This document shows, in pieces, positions 37,627-43,803 of a DNA stretch of 43,803 nucleotides. Below the pieces are notes generated by a model that made no database searches, was not told the DNA's origin, and saw only the letters and a program-made list of their open reading frames with translations. The stretch is from Woeseiaceae bacterium (lineage in GTDB: Bacteria > Pseudomonadota > Gammaproteobacteria > Steroidobacterales > Woeseiaceae), in the NCBI GenBank assembly GCA_030066075.1, contig JASJCH010000001.1, forward strand, positions 1 through 43,803, read 5' to 3'. The position numbers and the translations under genes were made by a program. The first letter of the stretch is position 1. Each line of letters begins with the position of its first letter.

Positions 37627-37656
37627 TTGACACGCCGGCGTCTGCCATTGTATTCA
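37627..37656 (+). promoter_or_regulatory. putative topA promoter
   Basis: A perfect -35 TTGACA (37627-37632) lies 18 bases before TATTCA (37651-37656). The start would be near 37663, inside the left arm of an inverted repeat. The -10 is only 3 of 6, which would suit a supercoiling-sensitive promoter. Confidence 0.45.
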
Positions 37657-37678
37657 ACCGCGGCACTGTCCGCGGTTG
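37655..37678. promoter_or_regulatory. perfect 9-bp inverted repeat at topA start region
   Basis: CAACCGCGG (37655-37663) and CCGCGGTTG (37670-37678) flank CACTGT. The right arm ends 18 bases before the topA ATG. It could be an operator overlapping the promoter or a hairpin at the 5' end of the topA message. There is no T-run after it. Confidence 0.6.
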
Positions 37679-37696
37679 TCTGTTTCCAGAGTCTCT

Positions 37697-40102
37697 ATGT
37701 CAAAGAATCTCGTCATCGTTGAGTCGCCGGCCAAGGCCAAGACGATCAGCAAGTACCTCGGCAAGGATTTCGATGTCCTGGCCTCTTACGGCCATGTGCG
37801 CGACCTCGTGCCCAAGGTCGGGGCGGTAGACCCGGAAAACCACTTCTCGATGAAGTACCAGGTCATCGAGAAGAACGAGAAACACGTCAACACGATCATC
37901 CGCGCACTCAAGAAAGCCGAAGCCCTGTACCTGGCTACTGACCCGGATCGCGAGGGCGAGGCCATCTCCTGGCACCTGATCGAGTTGCTCAAGGAAAAGA
38001 AGGCGCTCGACAGCAAGGCTGTGCATCGCGTCGTGTTCCACGAAATCACGAAAGACGCCGTCAAGGAAGCGATCGACAACCCCCGCGACCTGTCGTCAGA
38101 CCTCGTCGGCGCACAGCAGGCGCGCCGCGCGCTCGACTACCTGGTCGGTTTCAACCTGTCCCCGTTGCTGTGGAAGAAAGTGCAGCGCGGCCTGTCGGCG
38201 GGCCGCGTGCAGAGTCCGGCGCTGCGCATGATCGTCGAGCGCGAACAGGACATCGAAGCGTTCAAGGCGCGCGAGTACTGGACGATCGAGGCGGACGTCA
38301 GCAAGGACGAGCAGCCGTTCGCGTCGCGCCTCGTCAGCTACAAGGGTGACAAGGTCGAACAGTTCAGCTTCGAGAACGAGGCAGCGGCGCGCGACGTCGA
38401 AAAGACGCTGCTCGCAGCGGCCGACGGCAAGCTCACCGCAATCACCGTCAACAAACGGCAGCGGCGCAGGAATCCGGCGGCGCCGTTCACGACCTCGACG
38501 CTGCAGCAGGAGTCCTCGCGCAAGCTCGGCTTCAACACGCAGTGGACCATGCGCATCGCACAGCGACTCTACGAAGGCATCGAGTTGCCCGGCGAGGGTA
38601 ATGTCGGCCTGATCTCGTACATGCGTACCGACTCGGTGACACTCGCGGCGGTCGCCGTCGACGAGATTCGCGAAGTCATCACCGAGCGCTACGGCGCGGA
38701 AAACGTCCCCGACGAGCCGCGCGAGTTCAAGAACAAGTCGAAGAACGCCCAGGAGGCGCACGAGGCCATCCGCCCGACGTCGGTGGCGCGCACGCCCGAG
38801 TCGCTCAAGGATGCGCTCGACGAGGAGCAGTACAAGCTCTATTCGCTGATCTGGAAACGCACGATGGCCTGCCAGATGGTGCCGGCCGTGTTCGATACGG
38901 TCGCCATCGACCTGGCGGCGGGCCCGGCCGAAGACGGTAACCACCTTCGCGCCAACGGCTCGGTCCTCGTGGAACCGGGTTTCATGGCCGTCTACAAGGA
39001 AGGCCAGGACGACAACAAGGACGACGACGGCGACCGGCTGCTGCCGGAGATCGCCGAGGGCGATGTCATCAGTCTCGACGAGCTGCGCCCGGAGCAGCAC
39101 TTCACCGAGCCGCCGCCGCGCTTCACCGAGGCGAGCCTCGTCAAGACACTCGAGGAGTACGGCATCGGCCGGCCTTCGACGTACGCGAGCATCATCGCCA
39201 CGCTCAAGAACCGCGAATACGTCGAGATGGACGCCAAGCGCTTCATTCCGACGGACATCGGCCGCATCGTCAACGGCTTCCTGACAGACCACTTTACCCA
39301 GTACGTCGACTACGACTTCACGGCGCGGCTCGAGGACGATCTCGACGCCGTGTCTCTCGGTGAGAAAGATTGGGTGCCACTGCTGGATAACTTCTGGCGC
39401 CCGTTCAAAGACCTCTGCGACGACAAGGAAGAGTCGGTCACTCGCGAACAGGTCGCACAGGCGCGCGAACTCGGCACCGATCCGAAAAGCGGCAAGCCGG
39501 TCACCGTGCGCATGGGCCGCTACGGCCCGTTCGTGCAAATCGGCACCAAGGACGACGAGGAAAAACCGAAGTTCGCGGGGCTCCGGCCTGGTCAGAAAAT
39601 GAACGAAGTCACCCTCGAGGAAGCGCTGGAACTGTTCAAGCTGCCGCGCAAGCTGGGCGAGACGCCGGAAGGTGAACCCGTATCCGCGAGCATTGGCCGT
39701 TTCGGACCCTATGTCCGCTACGGCGACAAGTACGTCTCGATGAAGGAAGACGATCCTTACACGGTCGAACTGCCGCGCGCGCTCGAGTTGATCGCCGAGA
39801 AAAAGAAGGCCGACGCCGAACGCCTGATTCTCGACTTCGAGGAAGACGGCATCCAGGTGCTGAACGGCCGCTACGGCCCGTACATCACGGACAAGACCAA
39901 GAACGCCCGCGTACCGAAAGATCGCGAGCCCAAGTCGCTGACGCTCGAGGAGTGCAAGGAACTGCTCGCCGCAGCACCGGCTCGCGGGCGCCGCGGCAAG
40001 AAGAAGGCAGCCAAGAAGAAAACCGCGGCGAAGAAGACTGCCGCCAAAAAGAAGGCCGCGAAAAAGAAAACCAAGAAAAAGACCAAGAAAAAAGCCGGGT
40101 AA
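37697..40102 (+). CDS. topA: DNA topoisomerase I
   Basis: This 801-residue type IA topoisomerase relaxes negative supercoils. It begins with the Toprim domain ('LVIVESPAKAKTISKYLG', 'LATDPDREGEAISWHL'). The catalytic Tyr308 is in 'LISYMRTDSVTL', and 'EEYGIGRPSTYASIIATL' marks the gate domain. The C-terminus has Toprim_C repeats ('GRYGPFVQIG', 'GRFGPYVRYG', 'GRYGPYIT') in place of the E. coli zinc ribbons, and ends in about 35 residues rich in Lys and Ala. I chose ATG 37697, as the family begins MSKNLVIVES; the frame is open seven codons more. A promoter and inverted repeat lie upstream. Confidence 0.96.
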   Translation: MSKNLVIVESPAKAKTISKYLGKDFDVLASYGHVRDLVPKVGAVDPENHFSMKYQVIEKNEKHVNTIIRALKKAEALYLATDPDREGEAISWHLIELLKEKKALDSKAVHRVVFHEITKDAVKEAIDNPRDLSSDLVGAQQARRALDYLVGFNLSPLLWKKVQRGLSAGRVQSPALRMIVEREQDIEAFKAREYWTIEADVSKDEQPFASRLVSYKGDKVEQFSFENEAAARDVEKTLLAAADGKLTAITVNKRQRRRNPAAPFTTSTLQQESSRKLGFNTQWTMRIAQRLYEGIELPGEGNVGLISYMRTDSVTLAAVAVDEIREVITERYGAENVPDEPREFKNKSKNAQEAHEAIRPTSVARTPESLKDALDEEQYKLYSLIWKRTMACQMVPAVFDTVAIDLAAGPAEDGNHLRANGSVLVEPGFMAVYKEGQDDNKDDDGDRLLPEIAEGDVISLDELRPEQHFTEPPPRFTEASLVKTLEEYGIGRPSTYASIIATLKNREYVEMDAKRFIPTDIGRIVNGFLTDHFTQYVDYDFTARLEDDLDAVSLGEKDWVPLLDNFWRPFKDLCDDKEESVTREQVAQARELGTDPKSGKPVTVRMGRYGPFVQIGTKDDEEKPKFAGLRPGQKMNEVTLEEALELFKLPRKLGETPEGEPVSASIGRFGPYVRYGDKYVSMKEDDPYTVELPRALELIAEKKKADAERLILDFEEDGIQVLNGRYGPYITDKTKNARVPKDREPKSLTLEECKELLAAAPARGRRGKKKAAKKKTAAKKTAAKKKAAKKKTKKKTKKKAG

Positions 40103-40135
40103 CCGGCCGCGATAATATTGGCGGCCGCGCAGCGC

Positions 40136-41047
40136 ATGAAAGAACTCGACCAGGTTAGAGCCTATCTGCAATCCCTGCAGAGCCGCATTGTCAGCGAACT
40201 CGAGGACCTCGACGGCCGCGCAAGCTTTCGTCGTGACGCCTGGCAGCGACCCGGCGGTGGCGGCGGTCTCAGCTGCGTGATGAGCGACGGCGCCATATTC
40301 GAGAAAGCCGGCGTCGGTTTCTCGCACGTCTTCGGCGACCAGTTGCCCCCATCGGCGACCAAGGGCCGCCCCGATCTTGCGGGCAGCGGCTTCCAGGCCG
40401 TCGGCGTCTCCCTCGTCATCCATCCGCAGAACCCGTACGTGCCGACGACGCACGCCAATTTCCGCTTCTTCACGGCAGGTGACGTTGATCCCGTGTGGTG
40501 GTTCGGCGGCGGCTTCGACCTGACGCCTTACTATCCCTTCGAGGAAGACGTCATCCACTGGCACGAGGTCGCCCGGTCGGCGTGCGCAGACTTCGGCGAC
40601 GATCTCTACGACCGCTACAAGGCCTGGTGCGACGAGTATTTCTATTTAAAGCACCGCGGCGAGACGCGCGGCGTTGGCGGTCTGTTCTTCGACGACGTTA
40701 ACGAGGCCGGTTTCGAGCGCAGCTTCGAGTTCCTGCAGTCGGCGGGCGACAGCTTTCTGCCCGCCTACCGGCCGATCGTGAGGAAACGCAAGGACCATCC
40801 GTTCGGGGATCGGCAACGGCAGTTCCAGCTATACCGGCGCGGGCGCTACGTCGAATTCAACCTGATTTACGATCGCGGCACGATTTTCGGCCTGCAGTCC
40901 GGGGGGCGGACCGAGTCCATTCTGATGTCGCTGCCGCCGCTCGTTACCTGGAAGTACGACTGGAAACCGGAGCCGGGCTCACCCGAAGACCTGCTCTACC
41001 GCGAATTCCTGCGGCCGCGGGATTGGCTGAACAGAGAAGGACAATGA
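40136..41047 (+). CDS. hemF: oxygen-dependent coproporphyrinogen III oxidase
   Basis: This 303-residue enzyme oxidatively decarboxylates coproporphyrinogen III in haem synthesis (E. coli HemF 299). Family blocks are '[20 protein letters not shown]', '[20 protein letters not shown]', '[19 protein letters not shown]', '[20 protein letters not shown]' and '[20 protein letters not shown]'. ATG 40136 aligns with the E. coli start; a TTG six codons earlier (40118) is less likely, and neither has a clear ribosome site. It follows topA by 33 bases and overlaps the next gene as ATGA. The presence of HemF implies oxygen is available. Confidence 0.96.
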   Translation: MKELDQVRAYLQSLQSRIVSELEDLDGRASFRRDAWQRPGGGGGLSCVMSDGAIFEKAGVGFSHVFGDQLPPSATKGRPDLAGSGFQAVGVSLVIHPQNPYVPTTHANFRFFTAGDVDPVWWFGGGFDLTPYYPFEEDVIHWHEVARSACADFGDDLYDRYKAWCDEYFYLKHRGETRGVGGLFFDDVNEAGFERSFEFLQSAGDSFLPAYRPIVRKRKDHPFGDRQRQFQLYRRGRYVEFNLIYDRGTIFGLQSGGRTESILMSLPPLVTWKYDWKPEPGSPEDLLYREFLRPRDWLNREGQ

Positions 41048-42153
41048 ATATTCGCCACATCGCTGGCGTTGTCCTGGTGCTCGCGGCAATGGTCGACGCC
41101 ACACCGGCGGCCGCCCAGAAGTACGAATTCAAGATCCAGAACACGGCCGTCGGATCGGAACCGGTCGAGCAGCCTTACCCGGCCTACCCCTCCAGGGTGC
41201 GCCCGGGCCAGGAGGGCTGGGTGCGCGTCAACTACGTGATCACGCCCGACGGTAAGGCTGTCAGCCCGATCGTGATCGATTCGGTCGGCGGTGCGGTATT
41301 CGAGGCCGCGGTCATCGATCGCATGCCGGACTGGCGATTCGAGCCGCCGGGCGAGGAACGCGCCAACAACATCACCACCGTTCGCTTCGAGATGTTCGGC
41401 GGGCGTGACCGGGCGACCTCCAATTTCATGCGTCGCACGCAGTCCGTCATGGAGAGCCTGGCGCTGGAGCAGGACGAGGACGCGCGCGAACGCGTCGACG
41501 CCATTTTCGCGCTGGGCGGCTGGAACCTCTATGAGTCCACGATGCTGTGGCTGATGGCTGGGCGGCTCGCGGGCGCGGAAGGCGACCCGTTGGGCAAACT
41601 CGAGGGCTATCGGCGCGCGCTCGGCGTCGGTAACCGCAACGCGCTGAACGACAGGGGTCTGCGCGATCTGCTGAAAAACCTGTTCAAGCTGGAGATGGAA
41701 CTCGGCCAGTACGCCGCGGCCAGGCGGTCCCTCGACCGCCTGAAAAGCGTGCCGGGCAGCGAGCCGCTAATGGACGAGCTGGCCGAAGGCGCCGCCCGGC
41801 TCGAGCAGCAGCTTGCGGCTGACGAGCCGCTCGTCGCTCGCGCCAGGCTCTATCGCCCGGACAGTTCCTCTGACGGCGTAGCGCTATGGTCTTACGTTCC
41901 CGCACGTCGAACGTTCTCTTTTGACGCCCTGAGTGGTAACGTCGAACGATTCGAAGTGCGGTGCGAGAGGGATCGTCTCGAAGGGCCCGTTGCAGCGGGC
42001 AAGACCTGGTCGTTGCCCGAAGGCAAGGGCGATTGCCGGGTCTTCGTGTTCGGCGAGAGCGACGCAGGTTTCGAGTTCGTCGAGCACAATGCGAGCGAAT
42101 CCGTCAACGTAGCCGCCCGGACAGCGGTGGCGAGGAACGATGTCCTGGATTGA
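41044..42153 (+). CDS. secreted protein with TonB C-terminal-like domain
   Basis: This 369-residue protein has a signal peptide (about 1-25, ending AAAQ) and then a TonB-C-like fold (about 45-110, '[20 protein letters not shown]' then '[13 protein letters not shown]'). A long helical region with TPR-like spacing follows (about 125-265), and a beta-rich end. There is no membrane anchor and no Pro-rich rod, so it is not a working energy transducer. It probably binds outer-membrane or periplasmic partners. AAGGA precedes ATG 41044, which overlaps the hemF stop as ATGA. It overlaps the AhpD-like gene by 14 bases. Confidence 0.82.
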   Translation: MNIRHIAGVVLVLAAMVDATPAAAQKYEFKIQNTAVGSEPVEQPYPAYPSRVRPGQEGWVRVNYVITPDGKAVSPIVIDSVGGAVFEAAVIDRMPDWRFEPPGEERANNITTVRFEMFGGRDRATSNFMRRTQSVMESLALEQDEDARERVDAIFALGGWNLYESTMLWLMAGRLAGAEGDPLGKLEGYRRALGVGNRNALNDRGLRDLLKNLFKLEMELGQYAAARRSLDRLKSVPGSEPLMDELAEGAARLEQQLAADEPLVARARLYRPDSSSDGVALWSYVPARRTFSFDALSGNVERFEVRCERDRLEGPVAAGKTWSLPEGKGDCRVFVFGESDAGFEFVEHNASESVNVAARTAVARNDVLD

Positions 42154-42700
42154 CGAAGTCGACGCTGCGGAAGCAGACGGACAACTGGAAGAGATTTATG
42201 CCGAGCTGGTAGCGAAGCGCGGCAAGGTTTCCAATATTCTCAAGGTTCACAGCCTCAACCCCGAGGCGATGCAGAACCATCTCGACCTTTACATGACGGT
42301 CATGTTCGGCCAGTCGGGCCTGTCCCGCGCCGAACGCGAGGCCGTCGGCGTCGTCGTATCGGCGACCAACGATTGCGCCTATTGCGTCAATCACCATGCG
42401 GAAGCGCTGCGCCGCCACATCAAGGACGACGAAACCCTCGAGATGCTGCTGTCTGCCGACGGCCTGGAGACGCTCGAACCGCGCCTGTCCAACATCGTGC
42501 GGTATGCCGAGAAGCTGACCTCGGCGCCGGCGGCCATGACCGAAAGCGATCTCGGCGAACTGCGCGCCGTGGGTCTCGACGACAAGGACATCCTCGACGT
42601 GGCACTGGTCACCGCGTACTTCAACTTCGTGAATCGCATCGCGCAGAGTCTGGGTGTGTCATTCACGCCCGACGAGATGACCGGTTACAAAGACGAATAA
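42140..42700 (+). CDS. AhpD-like peroxidase-related protein (carboxymuconolactone decarboxylase family)
   Basis: This 186-residue helical protein has the CxxCxxxH redox motif of AhpD-type proteins (Cys79, Cys82, His86 in NDCAYCVNHHAEAL), with the family helix 'LSRAEREAVGVVVSATNDC' before it. It belongs to the uncharacterised peroxidase-related subgroup, which likely reduces peroxides through the cysteine pair. ATG 42140 has GAGGA close upstream and overlaps the previous gene by 14 bases. No ahpC is adjacent, so a partner is unknown. The protease gene starts three bases after its stop. Confidence 0.9.
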   Translation: MSWIDEVDAAEADGQLEEIYAELVAKRGKVSNILKVHSLNPEAMQNHLDLYMTVMFGQSGLSRAEREAVGVVVSATNDCAYCVNHHAEALRRHIKDDETLEMLLSADGLETLEPRLSNIVRYAEKLTSAPAAMTESDLGELRAVGLDDKDILDVALVTAYFNFVNRIAQSLGVSFTPDEMTGYKDE

Positions 42701-42703
42701 CCG

Positions 42704-43803
42704 ATGCTGCGCCGCCTGTTAATTCTCGCCCTCCTGCTGCCGGCCGTGTCGGCCGCGCAGTACGAATCCGAGTTGCGTGATGCCGGCAGCCTGGGCGGCA
42801 TTCGCCTGGCGGGAAGCGAGGACGAGAACGTTCGCAAGGTCTACATCGTGCAGCTCGCGATGCCGTCGGCCGCCCAGTATCACGCGGCGCAGCTCCAGGC
42901 CGCCCAGCCTGGCGCCACGACCGCGCCCCGCGTACGCCTCGACCAGTCGAGCGCCGCTATCCAGGGCTACACCGCACGGCTCCAGGAGGCGCAGGACCGG
43001 GTCATCGCCCGCGCCGCGGCCGACTCCGAGCTGATTTACCGTTACCGTTTCGGGCTCAACGGTTTTGCCGCGAAAATGCACCCGGCCCAGGCGCACAAGC
43101 TCGCGAGCCTGCCGGAAGTGCTGCACGTCTGGGAAGACGAGATCCGGCCGCTCTCGACGAACTACAGCCTGGAATTCCTCGATCTCTTCAATCGCACCGA
43201 AGGCCTGCGCGGCGCTGCCGGGCTCGACGGCGAGGACATCGTCATCGGCATCATCGACAGCGGCATCGCGCCGGGACACCCGGCGCTCAAAGACACCGAG
43301 CCGGCCGACCGTCCGAGTCTTTGCGAGGGCAGTTGGGCCGAGAACTCGCTGCTCGGGCGCTGGTTGTGTCGCCGCTTCAAGAAGCGCGACGACAAGATTC
43401 TGTACGAACCGCTCGAGGGCTGGAACGGCGCTTGCGTTGCGGGCGACCAGTTCGAGGAAACCGATTGCAACAACAAGCTGATCGGCGCGCGCTGGTTCAT
43501 CGAAGGCGCCGACGCATCCGGGCCGATCGACGAGGGCGAGATTCGGTCGGTGCGTGACGTGGACGGTCATGGCACCCATACCGCAACCACGGCGGCCGGC
43601 AACAAGGTCAAAGCGTCGATCTTCGGCCGCTTCATAGGCCGGGTGCAGGGCATTGCCCCCCGCGCACGCGTTGCCGTCTACAAGGCCTGCTGGTTGCGAC
43701 CCGGCGACCTGCGGGCGAGCTGCAACACCTCGGACCTGGCCAACGCGATCGACGACGCCGTCGCCGACGGCGTCGACATCATCAACTACTCGGTCGGCAG
43801 CAC
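42704..43803 (+). CDS. S8 (subtilisin-family) serine protease, cut by window end
   Basis: The 366 visible codons encode a signal peptide (about 1-18, ending SAAQ), an inhibitor-I9-type propeptide (about 45-145, 'KVYIVQLAMPSAAQYH', then 'IYRYRFGLNGFAAKMHPAQA'), and the start of a subtilase domain. Catalytic Asp185 is in 'IVIGIIDSGI' and His289 in 'DVDGHGTHTATT'; the Ser lies beyond 43803. The Asp-His distance of 104 residues is long, with a Cys-bearing insert (cysteines in LCEGSW, LCRRF, GACVAG, TDCNN), as in large secreted subtilases with PA-type inserts. ATG 42704 begins three bases after the AhpD-like gene. Confidence 0.93.
   Translation, partial: MLRRLLILALLLPAVSAAQYESELRDAGSLGGIRLAGSEDENVRKVYIVQLAMPSAAQYHAAQLQAAQPGATTAPRVRLDQSSAAIQGYTARLQEAQDRVIARAAADSELIYRYRFGLNGFAAKMHPAQAHKLASLPEVLHVWEDEIRPLSTNYSLEFLDLFNRTEGLRGAAGLDGEDIVIGIIDSGIAPGHPALKDTEPADRPSLCEGSWAENSLLGRWLCRRFKKRDDKILYEPLEGWNGACVAGDQFEETDCNNKLIGARWFIEGADASGPIDEGEIRSVRDVDGHGTHTATTAAGNKVKASIFGRFIGRVQGIAPRARVAVYKACWLRPGDLRASCNTSDLANAIDDAVADGVDIINYSVGS

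Noticed and set aside
38096-40564. An 822-codon open frame on the minus strand opposite topA and hemF
   Set aside because: It mirrors topA codons in GC-rich DNA, shows no domain, and has Arg/Leu/Val-heavy composition typical of antisense frames.

Overview
This is a gene-dense, GC-rich (clearly above 60 % by eye) chromosomal stretch of a free-living, aerobic gammaproteobacterium. The neighbourhood def-fmt-rsmB next to LysM-dprA-smg-topA, two-subunit PntAB, FadI-type thiolase, aerobic HemF, argS followed by a SPOR protein, and the sigma/DUF3619-like/DUF3106 cluster all fit Gammaproteobacteria. A marine or sediment lineage of the Woeseiales/Chromatiales/Xanthomonadales kind is my guess, but the window cannot fix the family. 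I saw no tRNA, rRNA, CRISPR array, insertion sequence, prophage or integrase. No gene-free stretch exceeds about 235 bases.

Layout. 1-7000 (minus): gltB-gltD glutamate synthase with a translationally coupled unknown membrane protein. 7000-8000 (minus): two small lipoproteins. 8100-11900: DUF924 protein (+), MATE exporter (-), thiolase (+), unknown helical protein (-). 12000-13900 (+): ferrochelatase hemH coupled to a VOC protein. 13900-16300 (-): HNH endonuclease, Xni/PolA-like 5'-3' exonuclease, and an N-terminally truncated fructosamine-kinase-like gene. 16400-17250 (+): secreted alpha/beta hydrolase. 17250-20200 (-): pntA-pntB. 20280-22000 (-): ECF-like sigma factor, DUF3619-like protein, 77-residue secreted protein, DUF3106 protein. 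22100-27850 (+): priA, argS, SPOR protein, CapA-like lipoprotein. 27800-34800 (-): def-fmt-rsmB-DUF4390-ntrY-ntrX in one tight operon. 35000-43803 (+): LysM protein, terminator, dprA, smg, topA, hemF, a secreted TonB-domain protein, an AhpD-like protein and a subtilisin-family protease cut by the window end.

How it works together. Most genes are housekeeping: nitrogen assimilation and NADPH supply (GltBD, PntAB), haem synthesis (HemH, HemF), translation start and ribosome modification (Def, Fmt, RsmB, ArgS), and replication, recombination or topology (PriA, DprA, TopA, Xni). Overlapping ATGA/GTGA start-stop junctions are common, which suggests translational coupling within operons.

The points worth a second look are these. 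A GTAG-footed REP-like palindrome family (four loci) shows co-varying stems around a GCGATCGC core, and its foot supplies the TAG stop of three genes. An NtrX-like regulator has lost the GAFTGA loop and its Walker A lysine. A fructosamine-kinase-like gene lacks its N-terminal lobe. A short DprA starts 11 bases after a strong terminator. Perfect inverted repeats lie upstream of topA and between the HNH and xni genes. I found no convincing wholly new multi-gene system.
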